A stretch of DNA of 64,000 bases. Origin: CAZGXI01 sp964529715 (lineage in GTDB: Bacteria; Chloroflexota; Anaerolineae; Aggregatilineales; Ch27). The DNA is taken from NCBI GenBank assembly GCA_964529715.1, contig CAZGXI010000002.1, positions 1-64,000 on the forward strand. Direction: 5' to 3'. This document shows, piece after piece, positions 25,210-32,489 of this stretch. The notes beneath the pieces were generated by a model. That model made no database searches, had not been told where the DNA came from, and saw only the letters and a list, made by a program, of their open reading frames with translations. Made by a program: the position numbers and the translations under genes. Positions within the stretch are counted from its first letter, which is position 1; each line of letters begins with the position of its first letter.

Positions 25210-25962
25210 CTACAAGGTAATGTCCCAGGCAGCCAGGGTAGCAACAAAGCGGTGCGCCGTCATATCCAGCTCAATCGGCGTCAGGCTGGCGTAGCCGTTG
25301 TACACCGCCCACAGGTCTGTGCCGGGATCGTCAAACACGCCCGTCGGCGCATCGCCCACGATGCGATAAAACTCGTTCATGCGTTGCAGCTCGTCCCGGT
25401 AGATGCGTACACCCTGGCGCGTCAGGCGCAGGCCCTTCACCACCGGCCCGGCTGGGACGTTCAAGTTAAGCAGGGTTAACGGAGGCAATCCTTTGTCCAA
25501 CACGCGCTCCACCACGCGAACGGCGATCTGGGCAGCCAGAGCGTAATCCTCCACCTGGTCCGCAAAGTGATCATCTAGCGAAACGGCCACCGCCGGGACA
25601 GCCTGGATCACCGCCTCGAAAGCTGCCGTCACTGTGCCGCTGTAGGTGATGTCTTGCGCCATGTTTGCACCGCGATTGATGCCAGAGACCACCACGCACG
25701 GCGGCCACTCCATCGCGCCAAGCGCGGCCAGGGCGATGCAGTCAGCTGGGGCGCTTTCTACCGCCAGAGCAGGCGAACCGTCCAACAGAGTCGCCGGAGT
25801 CACGCGGATGTCTTGAAACAGCGTCTTCTTGTGGCCGATGGCGCTCTGGTTCACCGCCGGGGCCATCACGCGAACCTCTCCCAGGCTGCGCAGGGCATTC
25901 ACCAGCGCCAACAGACCAGGGGCCTGCACCCCATCATCATTTGTCACCAAAATGTAGCTCAA
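25210..25962 (-). CDS. surE: 5'-nucleotidase SurE
   Basis: SurE is a metal-dependent nucleoside monophosphate phosphatase active in stationary-phase survival. The N-terminal metal-binding motif VTNDDG opens the protein, followed by SGINRGANMAQDITYSGTV, a family hallmark, and the nucleotide-site region APAVNQSAIGHK. The start is a TTG ending at 25962, because the family begins a few residues before TNDDG; there is no ATG in frame near this point, and the frame extends to 26118 through sequence belonging to the divergent gene. GGGGG lies about 15 bases upstream. The 250-residue length is normal. It shares a 49-bp promoter region with the divergent DUF309 gene. Confidence 0.92.
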   Translation of the reverse strand: MSYILVTNDDGVQAPGLLALVNALRSLGEVRVMAPAVNQSAIGHKKTLFQDIRVTPATLLDGSPALAVESAPADCIALAALGAMEWPPCVVVSGINRGANMAQDITYSGTVTAAFEAVIQAVPAVAVSLDDHFADQVEDYALAAQIAVRVVERVLDKGLPPLTLLNLNVPAGPVVKGLRLTRQGVRIYRDELQRMNEFYRIVGDAPTGVFDDPGTDLWAVYNGYASLTPIELDMTAHRFVATLAAWDITL

Positions 25963-26011
25963 GGCGTTTTCTATCCCCCATAGGATATAATCCAGCGCGG
26001 GATAGCATACC

Positions 26012-26443
26012 ATGTCGCACAGCAGTCGGACAGACGTTTTTGGGAAAGCGATGATCCTGGAAAACTCATGCCGTGAGCCATTGCCGCCAGAGGCCCTACA
26101 GGCGGTGGACCTCTTCAACGCGGGCGAATACTACCGACAACATGATCTGTTTGAAGCTCTGTGGCGGGCCGAACCCGGTCCGGTACGTGACCTGTACCAG
26201 GGTGTGCTACAGGTCGGCGTGGCCTACTACCAAATCACGCGCGGCAATCACCGGGGCGCGCTCAAGATGCTACGGCGCAGTGCACGCCTGCTGGCCCATT
26301 TGCCCGACATGTGCCGAGGCATCGACGTGCGGCAACTCCGGGAAGATTCTGCCCGCGTGCGCGCCGCATTGGAATCCACGCCACCGGAAGACATTGCCAC
26401 ATTTGATCGCGGTCTGTTGAAGCCGGTGAAGCTGGTAAGATAG
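26012..26443 (+). CDS. DUF309 family protein
   Basis: A 143-residue helical protein matching the DUF309 pattern: FNAGEYYRQHDLFEALWRAE with the conserved His-x3-Glu-x2-Trp, then LYQGVLQVGVAYYQ and RGNHRGALKML. No biochemical role is established for the family. The ATG at 26012 is 20 bases after a TATAAT; an in-frame ATG at 26051 has GGGAAAG before it and is a possible alternative start. It is divergent from surE and convergent with the redoxin gene. Confidence 0.8.
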   Translation: MSHSSRTDVFGKAMILENSCREPLPPEALQAVDLFNAGEYYRQHDLFEALWRAEPGPVRDLYQGVLQVGVAYYQITRGNHRGALKMLRRSARLLAHLPDMCRGIDVRQLREDSARVRAALESTPPEDIATFDRGLLKPVKLVR

Positions 26444-26461
26444 CGCCCGACGTGGATACAG

Positions 26462-26543
26462 GCCTGCCGGGTTGGAGGCGCTCACAACCCGACAGGCTTG
26501 TGATCATCGAACTGGGTCGCGCCCGAACAGCCTCACGGGCGCG
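26462..26543. terminator. Two hairpins between the convergent DUF309 and redoxin genes
   Basis: First hairpin: GCCTGCCGGGTTG (26462-26474) against CAACCCGACAGGC (26485-26497), 12 of 13 pairs. Second: CGCGCCCG (26518-26525) against CGGGCGCG (26536-26543). Both are G/C-rich with no T-run; position between convergent stops suggests termination on either strand. Confidence 0.5.
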
Positions 26544-26565
26544 TACCTGGCGAAGAGGCTGGCGG

Positions 26566-27042
26566 TTAACCGGCAGACGATTGCAGGGCGTCCAGGACCG
26601 CCAGCACACGGCTGTTCGGAGGAATGTCGGCCATCGAGTTTGCGTAATGCTGAAGCGATACCTGCCCATCCTTGCTCACGACAATCACGGCGGGCATCCG
26701 CCCCATCTTGAACAAGTTCACTTCCTGACGGTAGCGGTTTGCCACCGCGTGATCGGGATCGGCCAGGCCAATGAAGGGCAAGTCCTCCTGCCGCCAGTAG
26801 TCCCGTACGGCCTGGATGCTCTCCGGTGAGATGGCGATCACTTCGGCCTCGCGTTCGACGAACCGGGCATAGTCACGGCGCAACTGCGCCAGGTGCCGGC
26901 GGCAGAAGGGTCACATAAAGCCCCGGTTGAACACCAGGACGACGTGCTTTTTGCCCTGGTAATCTGAAAGGCTCACCTGCCGCCCCTGTGCATCGGTCAG
27001 GGTGAAATCCGGGGCGCTGGATTCGGACAAACGTTGGGTCAT
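26566..27042 (-). CDS. AhpC/TSA-type redoxin, probable selenoprotein with in-frame UGA
   Basis: Reading from the ATG at 27042, the frame gives a thioredoxin-fold redoxin with a single TGA at codon 44 (26913 to 26911) and continues in the same frame to a TGA-free end at 26566, 158 residues in all if the TGA is read through. The segment is FNRGFM-stop-PFCRRHLAQL: related peroxiredoxin-like proteins have Cys exactly there (CPFC), so this would be a U-x-x-C site with Sec44 and Cys47. The downstream part keeps the fold (VIAISPES, LPFIGLADPDHAVANRY, GRMPAVIVVSKDGQV). A hairpin fitting a bacterial SECIS follows the TGA. UGA is used as a normal stop in other genes here. Promoter TAGACA-N17-GATAAT upstream. 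Alternatives: a decayed gene or sequencing error. Confidence 0.75.
26874..26895 (-). promoter_or_regulatory. SECIS-like hairpin after the in-frame UGA
   Basis: On the minus strand, CAC, a two-base bulge and GGCGC pair with GCGCC and GTG around the loop AGTT. The apical loop begins 25 bases after the UGA and has G as its second base. Bacterial SECIS elements lie inside the coding region just after the UGA, with the loop roughly 16-37 bases away and a G in the first two loop positions, so geometry and loop both fit. Confidence 0.6.
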
Positions 27043-27270
27043 GGGTATCTTCGATCATTTCCCTGCTCGTTTAGCTCCTATTATCGTGCAATTTTTCACC
27101 TTTGTCTATATTTTTTCACCATATACTCATATTTGCACATATAAACTGAACAAAGTCACTAACGAGAAGTCCTCCCGTCGGCCTCCCCGTCGGACACCAG
27201 ATGCTGCCCTGACCTGTGGTATCATTGGAACAGCCGTCGATACACACATTCGCCAGACGAAAGGTTTCCA

Positions 27271-28383
27271 ATGACCCCGCGCGACCTGGTTTGCAACCTG
27301 TTAGGGGGCAACAACTATGATCGTGTTGGCCTGTTTGATTTCTTCTGGCCGGAAACACCCGAACTCTGGGTGGCACAGGGTTACCCGACGCACATCGTGA
27401 TCGAGCAGGGGCAGGAGGTAGTCAAACCTGTCGATCCGCACCTCCACTTCGGCTTCGACATGCATCCCTGCGGCGGCTGGTTCGATCTGGAGCCAATCCG
27501 GGGATACGCTGAGATCATCGCGGAAACCGACGAGTGGTACATCAAGCGTACCGGAGCAGGAGCGGCCTTCAAGTTCTGGAAGCACAAGTCCGGCACGCCG
27601 GAACACATCGATTTCCGCATGACCAGCCGCGAGGTCTGGGAGCGCGATTATCGCCCCTATCTACTGAAATTGGACCCGCTGCGGCTCGATCTGGACGAGG
27701 ATCGCGCGGCGCTGGCGGTGGGCCGCGCCAACGGCAAGTGGACCTTCTACGGACATACCTTCGTCTGGGAAACCATGCGGCAATGCCTGGGCGATGTGTG
27801 CATGTACGAGAGCCTCGCCCTGGACCCCGGCTGGATACACGACTTTAACCGCGTCTACACGGATTTTTTCAAGGCACACTTTCGCGCCCTGATCGAACAG
27901 GTCGGCAAGCCGGACGGCATCTGGATTTACGAAGACCTGGGCTACCGCAACGGCTTGTTCGCCTCCCCTCGAATGCTGAGCGAGCTGGTCTTTCCCTACT
28001 TTGCCGAACTGGTCGATTTCTTCCACGCCGACGGCCTGCCGGTCGTGCTGCACTCGTGCGGCAACATCACCGCCGCACTGCCGCTCATCATAGAGGCCGG
28101 CTTCGACGCCCTGAACCCGATGGAAGTCAAAGCCGGGTGTGACCTGTTCGCCTTTGCGGAAAAGTACGCGGGCCAACTGGCCTTTGTCGGTGGGCTGGAT
28201 GTACGCATCCTGGAAACGAACGACCGCGCTACCATTGAACGCGGCGTAATCACTCTGCTGAACGGTATGAAGACGCGCGGTGCACGCTATTTTTTCGGCA
28301 CCGATCATTCCGTGACGCCGCTGGTCAGCTACGACAGCTACCGCTATGCCCTGGACGTTTATCATCAGCACATGTTCTATTAG
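27271..28383 (+). CDS. UroD/MtaA-like protein (corrinoid methyltransferase superfamily)
   Basis: A 370-residue TIM-barrel protein of the uroporphyrinogen decarboxylase superfamily. It has the metal-binding HSCGN segment (VVLHSCGNITAALPLIIEAG) and a downstream Cys (VKAGCDLF), the zinc-site pattern of the methylcobamide:thiol methyltransferases, together with FVGGLDVR. It lacks the N-terminal arginine-rich substrate loop of true HemE, so haem synthesis is unlikely. The ATG at 27271 has GAAAGG upstream. A LarA-like gene follows 13 bp later and the two probably form an operon; such pairs occur in catabolic clusters, but no substrate can be named. No corrinoid protein is adjacent. Confidence 0.82.
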   Translation: MTPRDLVCNLLGGNNYDRVGLFDFFWPETPELWVAQGYPTHIVIEQGQEVVKPVDPHLHFGFDMHPCGGWFDLEPIRGYAEIIAETDEWYIKRTGAGAAFKFWKHKSGTPEHIDFRMTSREVWERDYRPYLLKLDPLRLDLDEDRAALAVGRANGKWTFYGHTFVWETMRQCLGDVCMYESLALDPGWIHDFNRVYTDFFKAHFRALIEQVGKPDGIWIYEDLGYRNGLFASPRMLSELVFPYFAELVDFFHADGLPVVLHSCGNITAALPLIIEAGFDALNPMEVKAGCDLFAFAEKYAGQLAFVGGLDVRILETNDRATIERGVITLLNGMKTRGARYFFGTDHSVTPLVSYDSYRYALDVYHQHMFY

Positions 28384-28396
28384 GTAGGAGGCCGAC

Positions 28397-29665
28397 TTGG
28401 AGATCACCCTCGCCTACGGCAAAAGCGGGCTACCGCTATCCCTGCCGGACGACGCCAACGTGACGGTGGTCGAGCCGACGTTCATCCCTGCCCTGCCGGA
28501 CCCCCTGGGGGCGCTGCGCGCCGCGCTGCAACAGCCCATCGAATCCCCTCCGCTGCGGGAATTGGTCTCGCCGGATCAGACCGTCGCCATCGTCTTCAGC
28601 GACCTCACCCGCCCCACGCCCAACCATTTGCTGATCCCCGCCGTGCTGATGGAACTGGCCCACGTGCCGCCGGAAAACATCGTGCTGTGCAACGCGCTGG
28701 GCACCCATCGCCCCAATACCGAGGCAGAGCTGATTCAGATGCTCGGCGCCGACGTCGTCCACCGCTACCGCATCGAACAAAACAACGCCTTCGATCCCGC
28801 TACCCAGGTCTATCTGGGACACAGCACACGCGGACACGAAATCTGGATCAACCGCGTATATACGGAAGCGGATGTAAAAATCCTTACCGGCTTCATTGAG
28901 CCGCACTTTTTCGCGGGCTTCTCCGGCGGCCCAAAAGCAGTGATGCCGGGTATGGCAGGACAGCGAACAGTCCTGGGCAACCACGATGCCTCGATGATCG
29001 ACCATCCCAACGCCACCTGGGGCATCACCTGGGGCAACCCTATCTGGGAAGAGGCTCACGAGGTGGCCTTACACACCAACCCGACCTTTCTGCTCAACGT
29101 CACGCTTAACCGTGACAAGCAGATCACGGGCGTATTCGCGGGCAGCCTGGACGCCGCCCATGCCGCCGGGACACGCTTTGCCGGCGAAACAGCGATGGTC
29201 CGCGTGGACGCGCCCTTTGACATCGTGATCACCACCAACTCCGGCTATCCACTAGACCTGAACCTGTATCAGTCCGTGAAAGGCATGAGCGCCGGAGCGA
29301 CAGTCGTGCGGCCTGGCGGAGCGATGATCATGGCAACGGAATGCTCAGACGGCATCCCCGATCACGGGCTGTACGGCCAGTCCTTGCGCAGCGCGCGCAG
29401 CCTAGCCGAGCTGTTGGAAACCATCCTGTCTAGGGCGGAACCCCAACAGGACCAGTGGCAGATCCAAATCCAGGCGCGCATCCAGCAAAAAGCCGAAGTC
29501 TACATCTACTCCGGCGGCCTGACGCCCGAACAGGTCCAGGCAGCCCACCTGATCCCGTGCATGGACATAGCCGCAACCGTCGAGGCTCTGCGAGGGAAAT
29601 ACGGGCAGGCGGCACGTATCGGCGTGTTACCCGAAGGTCCGCAGACGATTCCTTACTGCCCTTAG
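28397..29665 (+). CDS. LarA-family nickel-dependent 2-hydroxyacid racemase/epimerase-like protein
   Basis: A 422-residue protein of the lactate racemase family. Signatures seen: FSDLTRPTPNHLL, NALGTHRPNTEAEL and the catalytic loop TGFIEPHFFAGFSGGPKAVMPG, with the Lys that tethers the nickel pincer cofactor, followed by the His-rich MIDHPNATWG. The start is a TTG at 28397 with an excellent AGGAGG site five to six bases before it. LarA family members act on diverse 2-hydroxyacids, so lactate should not be assumed. The cofactor synthesis genes larB, larC and larE are not in this window, so they must be elsewhere if the protein is active. Confidence 0.85.
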   Translation: MEITLAYGKSGLPLSLPDDANVTVVEPTFIPALPDPLGALRAALQQPIESPPLRELVSPDQTVAIVFSDLTRPTPNHLLIPAVLMELAHVPPENIVLCNALGTHRPNTEAELIQMLGADVVHRYRIEQNNAFDPATQVYLGHSTRGHEIWINRVYTEADVKILTGFIEPHFFAGFSGGPKAVMPGMAGQRTVLGNHDASMIDHPNATWGITWGNPIWEEAHEVALHTNPTFLLNVTLNRDKQITGVFAGSLDAAHAAGTRFAGETAMVRVDAPFDIVITTNSGYPLDLNLYQSVKGMSAGATVVRPGGAMIMATECSDGIPDHGLYGQSLRSARSLAELLETILSRAEPQQDQWQIQIQARIQQKAEVYIYSGGLTPEQVQAAHLIPCMDIAATVEALRGKYGQAARIGVLPEGPQTIPYCP

Positions 29666-29697
29666 CCTTCGGATTCAGAACACCGGGAAAGCATCTT

Positions 29698-29706
29698 GGG
29701 GGGGGG
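29698..29706 (+). repeat. Nine-base G tract in the larA-mreB gap
   Basis: A run of nine Gs occurs 33 bp after the LarA-like stop. The rest of the 263-bp gap contains an AT-rich block at about 29770-29830 and the mreB promoter. Such homopolymers are prone to length change. Confidence 0.5.
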
Positions 29707-29856
29707 AAGAAATGTGTTGCCACTTTGCGCCCCTGGCAAAACGTGGTAAAACAACAAGGCGCGCCCGTGCAGATATTTTACAGTGCTAGTTTTAATAAAA
29801 TAGAACATAAACAGTTTAATATCACATCGGGTGTTCAGTTGACGAGGCAGTCGTTT

Positions 29857-29884
29857 TTGGGTTCGACCGGCGCTGTGTTATAAT
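29857..29884 (+). promoter_or_regulatory. mreB promoter
   Basis: TTGGGT at 29857-29862 and a perfect TATAAT at 29879-29884 are separated by 16 bases. The mreB GTG follows 45 bases after the -10. The AT-rich block just upstream could act as an UP-type element. Confidence 0.6.
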
Positions 29885-29928
29885 CCCCTGCCGCATCCTG
29901 GTGCAGGGTGCAAGGAGACGAGCTTACC

Positions 29929-30990
29929 GTGCTTAGTCCTTTAGACTGGCTGTTGGGCCTTTTTTCGCTAGATGTTGGCATCGACCTGGGAACGGCCAAT
30001 ACCCTGGTCAGTGTGCGGGGCAAAGGGATTGTCATCAACGAGCCGTCCTACGTCGCTATCGAGAAGAAGACCCGCCGCCCGTTAGCCATTGGCAAAGAAG
30101 CCAAAGAAATGGTCGGCAAAACGCCGTCCAACATCGTCGCCATCCGCCCGCTGCGCGACGGCGTGATCAGCGAATTTGAAGTCACCGAGGCCATGCTCGA
30201 CTATTTCATCCGCAAAGCCCACGAGCAGACCTGGGTGCCGATTCCACGCCCACGTGTGGTGGTGGGCATCCCCAGCGGTGTGACCGAAGTCGAAAAACGT
30301 GCTGTCTACGACGCGACGATGAGCGCCGGGGCGCGTGAAGCCTTTCTGATCGAGGAGCCGGTAGCAGCGGCCATCGGCGCAGGCCTGCCGATCACCGAAA
30401 CACACGGCAGCATGGTCGTGGACATCGGCGGCGGCACCACCGAGGTCGCTATCTTCTCGCTCGGCGGTATCGTCATCAGCCGCTCGATCCGGGTAGCTGG
30501 GGACGAAATGGACGAGGACATCGTCCAATACATGCGCAACAAGTACAACCTGCTTATCGGCGACCGTACCGCCGAGCGGGCCAAAATCGAGATTGGCTCC
30601 GGCTATCCCCTGCCGGAGGAACGCACCATCACGCTACGCGGGCGCAATCTCGTCACCGGTCTGCCAGAAGCCGTTGAAGTCAGCTCGATTGAGCTACGCG
30701 AAGCCCTGGCCGGTTCGACCCAGATCATCGTCGATACCATTAAAGACGCCCTAGACGAGACGCCGCCGGAACTGGTCGCCGATCTGATGGAATCGGGCAT
30801 CTGTATGGCCGGCGGCGGCAGCCAGCTCAAGGGTCTCACCGAGCGCGTAGCCGACGAAGTTAATGTGCGCGTGTGGCTGGCCGATGACCCGATGACCTGT
30901 GTGGCGCGTGGCGCCGGGCGTATTCTGGAAGACTACGATAACCTGCGCCGCCTGCTGGTCGGGCTGGAACGTGGCAGCACGCAGCATTAG
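29929..30990 (+). CDS. mreB: Rod shape-determining actin homologue
   Basis: MreB filaments under the membrane direct the elongation machinery. The 353-residue protein has phosphate-1 loop DVGIDLGTANT, phosphate-2 VVDIGGGTTEVA, and the adenosine motif MAGGGSQLKGL. The N-terminus SPLDWLLGLFSLD is hydrophobic, consistent with membrane attachment. The start is a GTG at 29929 with AAGGAGA 11 bases upstream. It is the first gene of a large same-strand block: mreB, mreC, mreD, mrdA, minC, minD, minE, rodA. Confidence 0.96.
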   Translation: MLSPLDWLLGLFSLDVGIDLGTANTLVSVRGKGIVINEPSYVAIEKKTRRPLAIGKEAKEMVGKTPSNIVAIRPLRDGVISEFEVTEAMLDYFIRKAHEQTWVPIPRPRVVVGIPSGVTEVEKRAVYDATMSAGAREAFLIEEPVAAAIGAGLPITETHGSMVVDIGGGTTEVAIFSLGGIVISRSIRVAGDEMDEDIVQYMRNKYNLLIGDRTAERAKIEIGSGYPLPEERTITLRGRNLVTGLPEAVEVSSIELREALAGSTQIIVDTIKDALDETPPELVADLMESGICMAGGGSQLKGLTERVADEVNVRVWLADDPMTCVARGAGRILEDYDNLRRLLVGLERGSTQH

Positions 30991-30994
30991 CCGA

Positions 30995-31108
30995 TAGCTA
31001 TCAGCAGTCAGCTACCAGCTTTCAGCCGTCCGTAAACATCACCGCTGGCGGCCATTCCTGATTACGGATTGCTGAAGACTGACTGCTGACCACGGATTGC
31101 TGATTGCT
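30995..31108. repeat. Seven-base-period repeats between mreB and mreC
   Basis: The gap is built of degenerate heptads. The left part reads CAGCAGT, CAGCTAC, CAGCTTT, CAGCCGT in register from 31002 to 31029. The right part reads GATTACG, GATTGCT, GAAGACT, GACTGCT, GACCACG, GATTGCT, GATTGCT from 31060 to 31108, ending exactly at the mreC ATG. The two parts are roughly inverse complements, so the RNA could fold back. The same heptads occur at 44005-44039. Confidence 0.75.
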
Positions 31109-31939
31109 ATGAGAATTCGTTCCAATCGCCTGCTGTTTTTCGTCGTCAGTGTTTTCGTCTGTCTGGGCCTGATCGCCCTCAGTGTGACAGGGATATTGGC
31201 GCCGCTCCAGGGCCTATTGGCGGCACCGCTTCAGGTCGTGCAGGGCGCGATCAACAGCATCGTACAGCGCGGCAATACCCTGGCCGAGGACCTGCTCGAG
31301 ATCCAAACGCTCCAGCAGCGCAACCGCGACCTGGAAAGGCAACTGGCAGCTTTTCAGGCTGAGCTTGTAGACCTGCGCGAGATCGCTCAGGACTATGACC
31401 GTCTGGCCGCGCTGGTGAATTATACCCGCAGCCGTGAAGGTGAGGAATACGTCGTGGCAGACGTTATCGCACGTGACATCAGTGGCTTCCGGCGGGTGAT
31501 CTACCTCAACCGGGGCGCACGTGACGGTCTGACCAACGGTATGCCGGTGATCACCGAACGCGGCCTGGTCGGGCGAATTATTGGTGTCAGTGCGACGGCT
31601 TCCCAGGTGCTTCTGGTGCTCGATACGACCAGCGCGGTCAGCGCACGCTTGCAGACCTCCCGCGCAGAAGGAAGCGTCCAGGGCCAACTGACCGATACCC
31701 TGCTGATGACCTTTATCGATCTGAACGCGACCGTGCAAGAGGGTGATACCGTGATCACTTCGGGGATGGGAGGCAACTTTCCAGCAGGGATCATCATCGG
31801 CCAGGTTACGAGTGTGGCGCGTTCCGAGTTCGAGCTGTTCCAGGAAGCCGAAGTGCGTAGCCTGAATAACTTCGAGCGGCTGGAACAGGTGCTCGTCATC
31901 ACCAACTTCCAGCCGGTAGACCTCTCTGCCTTTGAGTGA
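31109..31939 (+). CDS. mreC: Rod shape-determining protein MreC
   Basis: MreC links MreB to the wall synthases in the elongasome. The 276-residue protein has one membrane helix (about 7-28), a coiled coil (about 65-95, QTLQQRNRDLERQLAAFQAE) and the extracytoplasmic beta domains (RDGLTNGMPVITERGLVGRI, GDTVITSGMGGNFPAGIIIG). The ATG at 31109 directly follows the heptad repeats, so there is no usual ribosome site; translation may rely on coupling with mreB or an unusual leader. mreD follows 22 bp later. Confidence 0.93.
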   Translation: MRIRSNRLLFFVVSVFVCLGLIALSVTGILAPLQGLLAAPLQVVQGAINSIVQRGNTLAEDLLEIQTLQQRNRDLERQLAAFQAELVDLREIAQDYDRLAALVNYTRSREGEEYVVADVIARDISGFRRVIYLNRGARDGLTNGMPVITERGLVGRIIGVSATASQVLLVLDTTSAVSARLQTSRAEGSVQGQLTDTLLMTFIDLNATVQEGDTVITSGMGGNFPAGIIIGQVTSVARSEFELFQEAEVRSLNNFERLEQVLVITNFQPVDLSAFE

Positions 31940-31961
31940 TCCGCCCTGGCATACCGACACG

Positions 31962-32477
31962 ATGGACGGATTAAGCGGTTATCTCAGTATCCCGGTACTT
32001 ACCCTGGCGGTCATCCTCCAATCCACGCTGGTCCCAGAAGCGCGCATCAGTGGCGGAATGCCCGACCTGGTATTCCTGGCTGTGTTGGCCTGGGGACTGC
32101 TGGCTGGCTTCCAGGTCGGCATGGTGTGGGCCATCGTTGGTGGCGTGTTGCAAGACCTGGTTTCGTCTGTGCCGCTGGGCACTACCTCGCTGGCGCTGGT
32201 CATGGTTGTGGCGGCTGCATTACTGCTCTTGGGCCAGGTGAATCCGCGCAATCTGCTTTATGCCTCCCTGGCAGCACTAGTCGGAACGCCCGCCTTGCAT
32301 CTCATGGTGCTGCTGGTGTTGCTGGCAACAGGACAAAACTACCCCCTGATCGACACGCTGTTACATGTTACGCTCCCTAGCGCGATCTATAATTTGATTG
32401 TTATGGTCCCGGTTTACCGGATCATGGGGGCGTTCTATGCGACGGCACGCCCCCGACGCATATCGAGATTTGAATAA
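31962..32477 (+). CDS. mreD: Rod shape-determining protein MreD
   Basis: A 171-residue integral membrane protein with about five helices (starting LSIPVLTLAVILQSTLV), matching MreD in size, topology and position between mreC and the PBP2 gene. The start chosen is the ATG at 31962; a TTG at 31932 overlapping the end of mreC is possible. Sequence conservation in MreD is low, so the call rests mostly on the operon context and hydrophobic pattern. The PBP2 gene starts 12 bp after the stop. Confidence 0.85.
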   Translation: MDGLSGYLSIPVLTLAVILQSTLVPEARISGGMPDLVFLAVLAWGLLAGFQVGMVWAIVGGVLQDLVSSVPLGTTSLALVMVVAAALLLLGQVNPRNLLYASLAALVGTPALHLMVLLVLLATGQNYPLIDTLLHVTLPSAIYNLIVMVPVYRIMGAFYATARPRRISRFE

Positions 32478-32489
32478 GGAATTTCGAGC

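Noticed and set aside
26566..26883. Redoxin as a 105-residue gene starting near 26883
   Set aside because: This start falls inside the thioredoxin fold, after the active site; the upstream codons in the same frame clearly encode the missing N-terminal half.
26911..26913. UGA reassignment genome-wide
   Set aside because: UGA terminates other genes here (for example the lipoprotein ending at 20754, the esterase ending at 13321 and mgsA ending at 58801), so only local recoding is plausible.
30995..31108. CRISPR-like array
   Set aside because: Units are seven bases, contiguous and degenerate, without spacers or cas genes.
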